Assembly (NCBI GenBank): GCA_934271195.1
Contig: CAKQRB010000020.1
Span: 1-16,454 of the forward strand
Source: an uncultured Alphaproteobacteria bacterium
Lineage (GTDB): Bacteria; Pseudomonadota; Alphaproteobacteria; RF32; CAG-239
DNA length: 16,454 bases
Reading direction: 5' to 3'
Shown here: in pieces, positions 1 through 6,472 of the stretch
Position numbering within the stretch: the stretch's first letter is position 1
Layout of the letters: every line of letters begins with the position of its first letter
The notes under the pieces: model-generated
What the model was told of the DNA's origin: nothing
Seen by the model: the letters and a program-made list of their open reading frames with translations, nothing else
The model's database searches: none
Program-made: the position numbers and the translations under genes

Positions 1-252
1 CTAGAAAGCGAGAGCGGGCTAGTATTTTTGGTTACTTTTGTTACATGACAAAAGTAACATAAAGAAGAAACCCTAACTCTATGAAGAAACCAAAACCAGA
101 AAATTAAAAAGGAAAGGCCGCGGCAAAAGGGACAAGGGGGCGAAAAAAGGGAAGGAGAGGAGAGATAAATACCCTTGATAAGAAAAATAAATATGAGTGC
201 ATCAGAGGGAGGGAAAAGAATTTTTTGCCATTGCCGTTTTATTAACAGAAAA
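1..252. other. gene-free left edge, purine-rich
   Basis: No supported coding frame was found here. The stretch holds a palindrome at 31-58, a 9-base direct repeat GAAGAAACC at 64-72 and 83-91, and a strongly purine-biased + strand from about 97 to 170 with several G-runs. CTAG occurs at 1-4 and 19-22. It resembles intergenic repeat debris downstream of a gene outside the window; this last point is inference. Confidence 0.5.
31..58. repeat. 11-bp perfect inverted repeat
   Basis: GTTACTTTTGT at 31-41 is perfectly complementary to ACAAAAGTAAC at 48-58 with a 6-nt spacer. A run of T precedes the left arm, but no T-run follows the right arm, so it does not look like a + strand terminator. Palindromes of this style are often dispersed intergenic repeats in alphaproteobacteria. 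Only one copy is visible here, so the repeat status is inferred. Confidence 0.5.
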
Positions 253-281
253 TTGACAGTTTAAGCTTATTATAGTATCAT
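253..281 (+). promoter_or_regulatory. sigma70-type promoter of the PTS operon
   Basis: A consensus -35 TTGACA (253-258) is followed after exactly 17 nt by TATCAT (276-281). Transcription would start near 288, about 28 nt ahead of the first gene at 316. It is the best promoter match upstream of the operon and is embedded in the inverted repeat at 259-300. Confidence 0.6.
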
Positions 282-300
282 CTTGTAAATAAGCTTAAAC
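259..300. promoter_or_regulatory. 13-bp inverted repeat overlapping promoter, putative operator
   Basis: GTTTAAGCTTATT (259-271) and AATAAGCTTAAAC (288-300) form a perfect 13-bp inverted repeat. Each arm contains the self-palindrome TAAGCTTA (262-269 and 290-297), with centres 28 bp apart. The left copy fills the -35/-10 spacer and the right copy covers the predicted +1. That is the geometry of a repressor operator, though a 5' mRNA hairpin is an alternative. The regulator is unknown. Confidence 0.5.
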
Positions 301-315
301 ATACTGGAAAATATA

Positions 316-735
316 ATGGAAACACAATATTACACGCTGATTGAAAAGCAGGATTTTTATGAAATTATTGAAAACAAATACGGTGAACTCGCCATTTTTA
401 TTGATGCGCGCGATGGTTCGCCGGTCAATCCTGTTTTAGAGTTTGACGGTAAAAAAACAGCCCTTCTGAAAAGAGACGAGCGCCTTGCCGTTCGTCTGGA
501 CAATGTTCATGAAGACACGCGTGATACATTGGCGGAAGCCGAAGTTGTGATGATTGTGGAGCTCAAGGGCAAAATGGTTGAAAGAACTTATGCCGTTCCG
601 GTTGAGAACGTGGAGGAAATTGTTTTTGAAGGTCGCCAGACCCGCGCGGACGAGCTGGTTAAAGCCAAAAGCAAAGATGACATTCTGCGCTCTTTCGGTG
701 CGGTAAAAACTTGGACAAGCGGAAGTAACAAATAA
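316..735 (+). CDS. unrecognised 139-residue protein, first gene of PTS operon
   Basis: I do not recognise this protein. It is soluble, mixed alpha/beta and charged, with no signal peptide, membrane segment, cysteine or nucleotide-binding P-loop. The central part alternates acidic loops with short beta-like runs (for example AEVVMIVELKG near residues 75-85). The ATG at 316 has a weak GGA-type ribosome site a few bases upstream. Its stop overlaps the EIIA start by one base (TAATG), so the two are probably translationally coupled. In many alphaproteobacteria HPr kinase (hprK) precedes the EIIA-HPr pair, but this protein lacks the Walker motif HprK needs and is not a truncated HprK that I can see. 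A regulatory or accessory role with EIIA/HPr is inferred from position only. Confidence 0.75.
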   Translation: METQYYTLIEKQDFYEIIENKYGELAIFIDARDGSPVNPVLEFDGKKTALLKRDERLAVRLDNVHEDTRDTLAEAEVVMIVELKGKMVERTYAVPVENVEEIVFEGRQTRADELVKAKSKDDILRSFGAVKTWTSGSNK

Positions 736-1163
736 TGACAGAGAATAATTCGGGCAATAATAAAATCATTGGTCTGGTACTGGTAACGCACGGCAATCTG
801 GCGCAGGAATTTATCTCGGCCATGCAACATGTTGTCGGCAAGCAGGAAAAGGTCGAAGCCGTCTGCATCGGGCCGGAAGACGATATGGAAATGCGCCGTT
901 CTGAGATTTTGAAAAAAGTTGAATCGGCAGACAGCGGCAGCGGCGTTGTGGTTTTGACCGATATGTTCGGCGGTACGCCGTCAAATCTTGCCATTTCCAT
1001 TATGGATCGTGCCAATGTCGAGATTATTGCCGGCGTCAACCTGCCGATGCTGATAAAAATTGCCTCCCTGCGCAAAGAAAAAAGCCTCAAAGAAACCGTT
1101 TCCGGCGCGCAGGAAGCCGGAAAAAAATATATTAACGTTGCTTCGCAGATTTTGGGAATGTAG
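735..1163 (+). CDS. PTS EIIA component, mannose/fructose (EIIA-Man) family
   Basis: A 142-residue cytoplasmic phosphocarrier domain. The phosphorylatable histidine is H19 in LVTHGNLA, followed by the family signatures VVVLTDMFGGTPSN and a GVNLPML segment. Length fits a stand-alone EIIA-Man domain with no fused EIIB. In alphaproteobacteria this protein receives phosphate from HPr and usually acts in regulation rather than sugar uptake. No EIIB, EIIC or EIID gene is present here, which supports that reading. It overlaps the preceding gene by one base and ends two bases before HPr, so the three are one transcript. Family identity is secure; the regulatory role is inferred. Confidence 0.92.
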   Translation: MTENNSGNNKIIGLVLVTHGNLAQEFISAMQHVVGKQEKVEAVCIGPEDDMEMRRSEILKKVESADSGSGVVVLTDMFGGTPSNLAISIMDRANVEIIAGVNLPMLIKIASLRKEKSLKETVSGAQEAGKKYINVASQILGM

Positions 1164-1165
1164 CC

Positions 1166-1447
1166 ATGAGTGAGGATAAAACATTTTCCGCCGAATTAGA
1201 AATTAAAAACCGTAAAGGGCTACATGCCAGAGCTGCGGCTGCTTTTGTTAAAACCGTCGAGAATTTTGACGCTGAAGTGGAAGTTGAACGGATTGGTCAG
1301 TGCGTCAGCGGATGCTCCATTATGGGACTGATGATGCTGGCTGCCGCCAAAGGCACAACGATTCTGGTCAAAACCTCCGGCGCGCAGGCTCAGGAAGTCC
1401 TGACCGCTTTAACGGAACTGATTGACAACAAATTCGGCGAAGAATAG
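1166..1447 (+). CDS. ptsH: HPr phosphocarrier protein
   Basis: A 93-residue HPr. The active-site histidine is H20 in KGLHARAAA. The regulatory serine region is SIMGLMMLAA (S51), the site that HPr kinase/phosphorylase modifies in species that have it. HPr passes phosphate from enzyme I to EIIA proteins in the cytoplasm. Here it lies directly behind EIIA-Man, the layout of the alphaproteobacterial PTS-Ntr branch. Neither enzyme I nor HprK is in the window, so they must be encoded elsewhere or be absent. The five-base gap to the methyltransferase suggests readthrough. Confidence 0.95.
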   Translation: MSEDKTFSAELEIKNRKGLHARAAAAFVKTVENFDAEVEVERIGQCVSGCSIMGLMMLAAAKGTTILVKTSGAQAQEVLTALTELIDNKFGEE

Positions 1448-1452
1448 CCCCG

Positions 1453-2373
1453 ATGAAAGACAAGGCGCCGCGTAATAAAACCATAGAACTCTCTGCCAAA
1501 GAAGAGAAGCTTTACGCCGCCCGCAGCATCAAACTGACACGACCTGCCGCTTTGCCGGATGTCCTGAATAAGACCATTTGTCAGGATTCGTTAAAAGCCA
1601 TGGATTTTCTGCCGGACAAATGCGTTGATCTGATGGTGGCAGACCCGCCGTATAACCTGACCAAAAATTTTTCCTCCACGACTTTTAAGGAAACAGACGT
1701 CAAAACCTATAAAAAATGGCTGGACAAATGGCTCAAAAAAACCGTTCGGCTTTTGAAGGACAATGCCTCTGTTTATATCTGTTCCGACTGGAAAACCTCT
1801 ATTGTCATTCCTGAAGTTGCCGACAAATATTTTGTTTTGCAAAACCGCATATCCTGGGAGCGCGAAAAAGGCCGAGGTGCGCAAAACAACTGGAAAAACT
1901 GCTTGGAGGATATCTGGTTTTTCACGCGTTCTGACAAATATCTGTTTAATATTGATGCCGTCAAAATGCAAAAAGAGGTAATTGCGCCTTATCGTGACAA
2001 AAACGGCTGTCCAAAGGACTGGATAGACAACGGAGAAAAAAAATATCGCCTGACATATCCGTCAAATATCTGGACTGACATTTCCATTCCGTTCTGGTCA
2101 ATGCCCGAGAATACGCCGCATCCGACCCAAAAGCCCGAAAAACTGATTGCCAAGCTGATTTTAGCATCCAGTAACTCTGGCGATGTGGTCTTTGATCCGT
2201 TCCTTGGTTCCGGCACAACCTCAGTGACGGCCAAAAAACTCGGCCGGCGCTATATCGGCATCGAACGGGAAAAAGCCTATGCCGCCATTGCCGAAAAACG
2301 TTTGGAAATGGCAGAAGATAATCCGTCAATTCAGGGTTTTGAAGCCGGTATTTTTAAAACCCGTAACCAATAA
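1453..2373 (+). CDS. orphan beta-class DNA methyltransferase (N6-adenine or N4-cytosine)
   Basis: A 306-residue S-adenosylmethionine-dependent DNA methyltransferase. The catalytic motif IV DPPY is at residues 64-67 and the SAM-binding motif FDPFLGSGTT at 247-256. This IV-before-I order defines the beta class, with the target-recognition region between them. HPTQKPEKL just ahead of motif I is also typical. It lacks the C-terminal extension of the cell-cycle methylase CcrM, and the middle region does not look CcrM-like, so GANTC specificity should not be assumed. No restriction endonuclease is adjacent, so it appears to be a solitary methylase, perhaps regulatory. It starts five bases after ptsH and has a weak ribosome site. 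Confidence 0.9.
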   Translation: MKDKAPRNKTIELSAKEEKLYAARSIKLTRPAALPDVLNKTICQDSLKAMDFLPDKCVDLMVADPPYNLTKNFSSTTFKETDVKTYKKWLDKWLKKTVRLLKDNASVYICSDWKTSIVIPEVADKYFVLQNRISWEREKGRGAQNNWKNCLEDIWFFTRSDKYLFNIDAVKMQKEVIAPYRDKNGCPKDWIDNGEKKYRLTYPSNIWTDISIPFWSMPENTPHPTQKPEKLIAKLILASSNSGDVVFDPFLGSGTTSVTAKKLGRRYIGIEREKAYAAIAEKRLEMAEDNPSIQGFEAGIFKTRNQ

Positions 2374-2380
2374 TGATCAC

Positions 2381-2650
2381 ATGACAGATTCTCTGCTTTT
2401 CAAAATTTATGCCTTTGCGCAGAATTATTATTCCAAAGACAAATCCGGCCATGGCTTTGATCATATCCGACGCGTTTATGAAAACGCCTGCCGCCTGCTT
2501 GAAAAAGAAAAAAATGCCGTAAAGTTAGAAGCCGCCAAAGCCGAAGCTCAAAAACGCCATGATTATATGGTTGGCTTTTTAAGAGAATTCTTTACCGAAC
2601 AAAATCTTGCCGCATGGAATGATTATCTGACGGAATATCTGAACAAATAA
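2381..2650 (+). CDS. miniature HD-hydrolase-like protein lacking the HD core
   Basis: An 89-residue ORF starting at ATG 2381, seven bases after the methyltransferase stop. Residues ~20-45 (SGHGFDHIRRVYENACRLL) resemble the N-terminal helix region of YedJ-type HD-domain phosphohydrolases. Residues ~52-75 (KAEAQKRHDYMVGFLREFF) resemble their C-terminal end. The roughly 110 residues that normally lie between, including the His-Asp metal-binding pair, are missing, yet the frame stays open. It could be a functional remnant or a decaying gene; hydrolase activity is not expected. A longer frame from 2279 overlaps the methyltransferase and is a less likely start. The family resemblance is from memory of the family pattern. 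Confidence 0.6.
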   Translation: MTDSLLFKIYAFAQNYYSKDKSGHGFDHIRRVYENACRLLEKEKNAVKLEAAKAEAQKRHDYMVGFLREFFTEQNLAAWNDYLTEYLNK

Positions 2651-2784
2651 AATGCTTCCGTGTCCGACGTCCGCTTTGGTCGTTGCGTTGACAACGGCAT
2701 TATGCGCAAAATCGCGATATATCCGATAGTCGATAATCTAATTATCAATATAGAAAAGTCTTTTTCTGTTATTAAATTTCTTTT

Positions 2785-2807
2785 GCTGTAATAAACAGCG
2801 ATTTTTT
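2785..2807 (+). terminator. weak hairpin plus T-run
   Basis: GCTGT (2785-2789) pairs with ACAGC (2795-2799) across AATAA, followed by a T-run at 2802-2807. The stem is short (5 bp, extendable by T-G and T-A pairs). It could end the PTS operon, or attenuate the small ORF that starts 22 bases later. Confidence 0.4.
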
Positions 2808-2828
2808 AATGAAACAAGGAGATTTATA

Positions 2829-2960
2829 ATGATAAACAAGAAAGAAGATATGAAAATGACCGGCAAGAACAGTGAAGAAAAATCTGTTTCTTCGCAAAAA
2901 AACAGCAGTGAAAAAAACATTAAATCTGCAAAATCGTCCGGCTGTGGTTGCGCCGAATAA
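2829..2960 (+). CDS. 43-residue hydrophilic protein with C-terminal Cys-Gly-Cys
   Basis: A short ORF with a strong Shine-Dalgarno AAGGAG (2816-2821) seven bases ahead of ATG 2829 and its own terminator at 3006-3041. The product is Lys/Ser/Asn/Glu-rich, probably unstructured, and ends SSGCGCAE. The only two cysteines are close to the C-terminus and flank a glycine. Such a tail could bind a metal, form a disulfide, or be the core of a modified peptide, but no maturation enzyme lies next to it. I do not recognise a family. The ribosome site, terminator and clean frame support a real gene; function is unknown. Confidence 0.6.
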   Translation: MINKKEDMKMTGKNSEEKSVSSQKNSSEKNIKSAKSSGCGCAE

Positions 2961-3005
2961 AAAAATAATTGCTTTTGCCAATTACTGCCTTAGAACTTTT
3001 GAAAG

Positions 3006-3041
3006 TCTCCTTACGTGATTTTATGCGTAAGGGGATTTTTT
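3006..3041 (+). terminator. intrinsic terminator after small ORF
   Basis: TCTCCTTACG (3006-3015) pairs with CGTAAGGGGA (3026-3035) over 10 bp with one G-U pair and a 10-nt loop. It is followed by TTTTTT at 3036-3041. It isolates the small ORF from lolA. Confidence 0.85.
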
Positions 3042-3042
3042 G

Positions 3043-3071
3043 TTGTATTATTGAGATTCCTTGACTATATT
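3043..3071 (+). promoter_or_regulatory. possible lolA promoter
   Basis: TTGTAT (3043-3048) and TATATT (3066-3071) are spaced by 17 nt, directly after the upstream terminator. This would give a leader of about 28 nt. An alternative uses TTGACT at 3061 with TATGAT at 3087. One promoter is expected here because the terminator blocks readthrough. Confidence 0.35.
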
Positions 3072-3105
3072 AATAAATATCGACTTTATGATAAAGGTAA
3101 TAGAA

Positions 3106-3726
3106 ATGAAAAATATTGCAATTTTAGCCGTTTTTCTGGGATTTATGGGGGTGATTTCTCCGGTACAGGCTCAAACTGCCGCCGATGTGAAACAAATTGA
3201 AGATTATCTGAATAATATCAAAACTATGAAAGCCGATTTTGTTCAGGTATCAAGCAATGGCGGAACCGCTGAAGGCAAATTATATATTGCCAAGCCCAAT
3301 AAAATCCGTATGGAATATGCTGAACCGACTTCGGTGCTGATTGTTGGTGACGGTAACTATATAGTCTATAATGACAAAGACTTGGATCAGGTCACCCATA
3401 TTGACTATGATGACATTCCTGCCAGTCTGATTCTGGCTAACGATATTAAAATTGACGGCAAAAAAATTAAAATTATCGATTTTTATAAGGATCCCGGACA
3501 AACGTCCGTTACGTTGGATTATAAAGAAAAGGGCGACATTGGCCCGATTACGCTTATTTTTTCAACAGATCCGTTCGCACTGAAACAATGGAAGATTGTT
3601 GATCCGCAGAGCGTGGAAGTCGCCGTTTCTCTTTATGGTACGCAAAAAGACTTAGACTTGGATTCTTCATTGTTTAAGTTTAAGAAAAACAAATCAAACC
3701 CTTTGAATTACAAAAACAAGAAATAG
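3106..3726 (+). CDS. lolA: outer-membrane lipoprotein carrier protein LolA
   Basis: A 206-residue periplasmic protein. Residues 1-22 form a signal peptide (short Lys/Asn n-region, hydrophobic core, cleavage after VQA). The mature part has the LolA features: an early IEDYLNNIKTMKADFVQ segment, then a GKLYIAKPNKIRMEY strand pair and a VGDGNYIVYNDKDLDQV hairpin, with further beta strands to the end. LolA carries lipoproteins from the LolCDE complex through the periplasm to the outer membrane. I chose ATG 3106 because it begins the signal peptide and has AAAGG upstream. The upstream ATG 3088 and TTG 3061 would add non-signal residues. The window also encodes several lipoproteins that would be clients. 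It sits seven bases before xthA, an alphaproteobacterial pairing. Confidence 0.88.
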   Translation: MKNIAILAVFLGFMGVISPVQAQTAADVKQIEDYLNNIKTMKADFVQVSSNGGTAEGKLYIAKPNKIRMEYAEPTSVLIVGDGNYIVYNDKDLDQVTHIDYDDIPASLILANDIKIDGKKIKIIDFYKDPGQTSVTLDYKEKGDIGPITLIFSTDPFALKQWKIVDPQSVEVAVSLYGTQKDLDLDSSLFKFKKNKSNPLNYKNKK

Positions 3727-3733
3727 GACGATT

Positions 3734-4543
3734 ATGGGCTTTTTCAAACTGGCAACTTGGAACGTCAATTCCATCAGAATCAGACTGGATTTGTTAAAAA
3801 AACTGTCAGAACTCGAACAACCTGACATTATCTGCCTGCAAGAAGTCAAATCCAAGGAAGAAGACTTTCCTTTTGACGCCGTCCGCATGCTCGGCTATCC
3901 GCATATTGCCCTTTACGGAATGTCCGGTTATAACGGTGTGGCAATCTTATCAAAAACTGTTTTGAACAATGTCGAAAAACAGGACTGGGTCGGCAAAACC
4001 GATGCTCGCCACATTAAAGCAACAGTCTTTGACGATATTGAAATCAACGATATTTATATTCCGGCAGGCGGAGACGTTCCCGATCCCGTTCTCAATCTTT
4101 CTTTTGCTCATAAACTGACTTTTATGGATGACATTTCCGAGTGGTACGAGCATCATAAAGATGAGCTCTCTCAGCGTAAGATGATTCTTTGCGGTGATTT
4201 TAACGTTGCTCCGAGAGAAAATGATGTCTGGAGCCATAAGCAAATGCTTAAAATCGTTTCCCATACGCCGGTGGAAGTCGAACGCCTGAACCGCCTGCTC
4301 AATTCTCTGAATTTTGTTGATGTTTTGCGTGAGGTTTATCCTGAGCCGGAAAAGATTTATTCTTGGTGGAGCTATCGCAACCCAAACTGGGAAACAAATA
4401 ACAAAGGCCGACGGCTTGATCATATCTGGGTCAGTCCGAATTTAAAAGACCGAATTATTACGGCCCGCATAATCAAAGAAGCCCGCCGCTGGGAAAGGCC
4501 GTCAGACCATGTGCCGGTAATTTTGGAAATGAAAAAAGCCTGA
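3734..4543 (+). CDS. xthA: exodeoxyribonuclease III
   Basis: A 269-residue member of the exonuclease-endonuclease-phosphatase fold. It is the AP endonuclease and 3'-5' exonuclease of base-excision repair and acts in the cytoplasm on abasic sites. Catalytic motifs are all present: WNVNSIR (9-15), the metal-binding Glu in LQEVK (E37), GDFN (154-157), RLDH (227-230) and the terminal SDH (257-259). The IPAGGDVPDP segment replaces the YVPNG of the E. coli enzyme, a variant typical of alphaproteobacterial homologues. It starts seven bases after lolA, so it is co-transcribed. The stop codon lies inside the stem of the terminator. Confidence 0.95.
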   Translation: MGFFKLATWNVNSIRIRLDLLKKLSELEQPDIICLQEVKSKEEDFPFDAVRMLGYPHIALYGMSGYNGVAILSKTVLNNVEKQDWVGKTDARHIKATVFDDIEINDIYIPAGGDVPDPVLNLSFAHKLTFMDDISEWYEHHKDELSQRKMILCGDFNVAPRENDVWSHKQMLKIVSHTPVEVERLNRLLNSLNFVDVLREVYPEPEKIYSWWSYRNPNWETNNKGRRLDHIWVSPNLKDRIITARIIKEARRWERPSDHVPVILEMKKA

Positions 4544-4558
4544 AATCATCAGGCTTTT
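4532..4558. terminator. bidirectional terminator
   Basis: AGCCTGA (4537-4543) pairs with TCAGGCT (4549-4555) around a 5-nt loop. T-run TTTT follows on the + strand, and the A-run at 4532-4537 gives a U-tract on the minus strand. It serves both xthA and the converging response-regulator operon. The xthA stop TGA is part of the stem. Confidence 0.8.
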
Positions 4559-4562
4559 ACTT

Positions 4563-5189
4563 TTATATTTTCAATTGATAACCGCCGTCTGAGGTCAAAA
4601 TAATCTGTGCCGACATATCCTCATGTTCCACCTTTTGCCGCAGCCGGTAAATATGCGTTTCTATCGTGTGAGTCGTCGCCTCGGGACTGTAACCCCAAAC
4701 TTCTTGTAGCAGTTCGTTTTTAGAAACGATTTTGTCTTTGGCTTTGTAGAGGTATTTAATAATTGCCACTTCTTTTTCAGTCAGCTTTATGACCTCGCCA
4801 TTGCGCAAATTCAAAATTTCTTTTTTGGATGGCCGTAATTCGTATTGGTTAAAGTTCAAATAACCGTCGCTGCTGTTTTCATAAATATTGATTCCTGCTT
4901 GTAGCAGATTAAGAAAGTTGTTGAGGATCAAAGGTTTATAAACGATATTGCTGGCTTCGATATCTCCGGCGTCCGCACCGGAAGAAAGCAATAAAATCGT
5001 CGGTACCTGCAACTGCTTTTTATGCAGTTCCCGAAGTTTTTCCGTATCTTCATCTACAATAATCATGTCAGGAATAACGCCGGTATCTTCTTCTGTCACA
5101 ACCATAAAGTCCGGAATATGGTATGAAATCTGATTGCTCAGGTCTTCAAAAAATTTCTCATTGTCTGAAATCAGCAAAATATTAGGCAT
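4563..5189 (-). CDS. OmpR/PhoB-type response regulator with divergent receiver
   Basis: A 208-residue two-domain regulator. Residues 1-~110 are a shortened receiver: likely phospho-acceptor D46 in IIVDED, switch serines S69-S70 and the conserved lysine K85 in VYKPL. The acidic pocket is reduced (S8-D9 instead of two acidic residues). Residues ~125-208 form a winged-helix DNA-binding domain (LTEKEVAIIKYLYKA, SKNELLQEVWGY, THTIETHIYRLRQKVE, then the wing SDGGYQLKI). No histidine kinase is adjacent. It follows the porin gene by nine bases, its AAGGAG ribosome site overlapping the porin stop codon. It may be phosphorylated by an orphan kinase elsewhere or act without phosphorylation. Control of the porin is plausible but inferred. 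Confidence 0.85.
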   Translation of the reverse strand: MPNILLISDNEKFFEDLSNQISYHIPDFMVVTEEDTGVIPDMIIVDEDTEKLRELHKKQLQVPTILLLSSGADAGDIEASNIVYKPLILNNFLNLLQAGINIYENSSDGYLNFNQYELRPSKKEILNLRNGEVIKLTEKEVAIIKYLYKAKDKIVSKNELLQEVWGYSPEATTHTIETHIYRLRQKVEHEDMSAQIILTSDGGYQLKI

Positions 5190-5198
5190 TTTCTCTCC

Positions 5199-6320
5199 TT
5201 AAAAACTCAGGCTTGCGCCGGTCACAAAAGCATAACCCTGATTGTTGTGTTCAATATCCCGATTCTCTCCCCGAAACTTGGCAAAAGACCCAATAGCGTA
5301 AAGGTCAAGATACTTGTTCACCTGAAAACTGTTGGACAGGATGACAATCTGGTCATAATTGCGGGTGTTCTCGGCTTTTGAGTTTAAATAAGACAAGCTG
5401 GCGCGGTATGGTCCGAATTCATAGCCGATTCCCACATCCCAGACTCGTCCTTCGCGATAATTGTCAAATAATGCCGGCAGGTCTTTTTTCTTGCTTCTTG
5501 CCGATAACGGAATATCATGACCGTCAACGTAAGTCTTGCGCCAGCTTCCGCCAAGGTTCCAGTTGCCGCGTGCCAGATTCAGTCCGAGTGAAAACTCTTT
5601 GTCATTATCATGAAATTCGGCATATCCGGCAGACGAGGTCATATCGGCAAAACCAAAATCAAAACTGTTATAAGCCGCTGCGGCATAACCGTCTTTCTTG
5701 GCATAACGCGCATCTTTACTGGTCAGACCGCGCCGGTTATAAGTATCAGGAATATAAGAAAAACCAATCAAGGTGTTAAAAATTTCTGGTGTAATGTAGC
5801 TGATTTTTGGTGCAACGCCGTCTGTATTGATATCCGTAGCGTTCAATGTGGCAAAATAAGCCTCTTTTGATGTTCTTTTCCAGTTAGGGTTACGGATAAA
5901 ATCAACAATATCGCTCTCATTCACTTTTAGCGGGCCGTAAGATGGTGCGCCGACATGAAACTGCTTGGCAACGTTAAACGTCTGTCCGCCCATCAGACGG
6001 CCGTACGGACTGTCAAAAATACCATAAGCTTCTTCGCCCCATGCCCCTTGGTTATAATTTTTCAACTCATGATCAATCCCACTCATAAGATCAAGATTCA
6101 GGCTGAGGGCATAATCATCACCAAAGTCATATCGCGCTTCAAATCCGGCTTCAAAGTCTCCGGTGGCATTTTGTTTGGAATCAACGTCTTCAAAACGCTT
6201 TTCGGCATCAGTATATCCATATAATCCGGTTGCCCGTCCGTAAGTATTAAAAGAAAATTCGGCCTGAGCCGGAAAAGCAAAAAGACCGATACCGGTCAAA
6301 GCGGATAAAAATGTTTTCAT
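5199..6320 (-). CDS. outer-membrane porin, Gram-negative porin (Porin_4-like) family
   Basis: A 373-residue beta-barrel protein. Residues 1-20 are a signal peptide ending PAQA, followed by the typical first strand EFSFNTYGRATGLYGY. The sequence then alternates aromatic/Gly-rich strands with charged loops. It includes a YGIFDSPYGRLMGGQ segment characteristic of general porins and ends in Phe (GASLSF), the signal for BAM-dependent insertion. It would form a diffusion channel in the outer membrane; substrate specificity cannot be read. It is the first gene of a two-gene operon with the response regulator and has its own promoter at 6351-6380. Confidence 0.88.
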   Translation of the reverse strand: MKTFLSALTGIGLFAFPAQAEFSFNTYGRATGLYGYTDAEKRFEDVDSKQNATGDFEAGFEARYDFGDDYALSLNLDLMSGIDHELKNYNQGAWGEEAYGIFDSPYGRLMGGQTFNVAKQFHVGAPSYGPLKVNESDIVDFIRNPNWKRTSKEAYFATLNATDINTDGVAPKISYITPEIFNTLIGFSYIPDTYNRRGLTSKDARYAKKDGYAAAAYNSFDFGFADMTSSAGYAEFHDNDKEFSLGLNLARGNWNLGGSWRKTYVDGHDIPLSARSKKKDLPALFDNYREGRVWDVGIGYEFGPYRASLSYLNSKAENTRNYDQIVILSNSFQVNKYLDLYAIGSFAKFRGENRDIEHNNQGYAFVTGASLSF

Positions 6321-6350
6321 AATGCGTTATTCCAAGTTGTAAACAATCTG

Positions 6351-6380
6351 ATTTTAAGTCCGCAACAATAGTTTAGTCAA
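6351..6380 (-). promoter_or_regulatory. porin operon promoter
   Basis: Reading the minus strand, TTGACT (6380-6375) and TAAAAT (6356-6351) are separated by 18 nt. The start site would be near 6344, leaving a short leader before ATG 6320. Confidence 0.5.
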
Positions 6381-6472
6381 CTTAAATATAAGGCATGAAA
6401 TAAATCTTTAAACTATATTCTTGATAAAAATTGAAAGAGATTTTATATAAAAGAAATAAAGGGAGAACAGAA

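Noticed and set aside
316..735. Truncated HPr kinase/phosphorylase
   Set aside because: No Walker A motif or HprK signature is present, and the residues do not follow the HprK N-terminal domain pattern as far as I can tell.
1453..2373. Methyltransferase as CcrM (GANTC)
   Set aside because: It is shorter, lacks the CcrM C-terminal extension, and the residues around and after DPPYNL do not follow the CcrM pattern.
2688..2723. TTGACA followed by TATATC as a promoter for the 43-residue ORF
   Set aside because: The spacer is 24 nt, too long for a sigma70 promoter, and no -10 occurs at the right distance.
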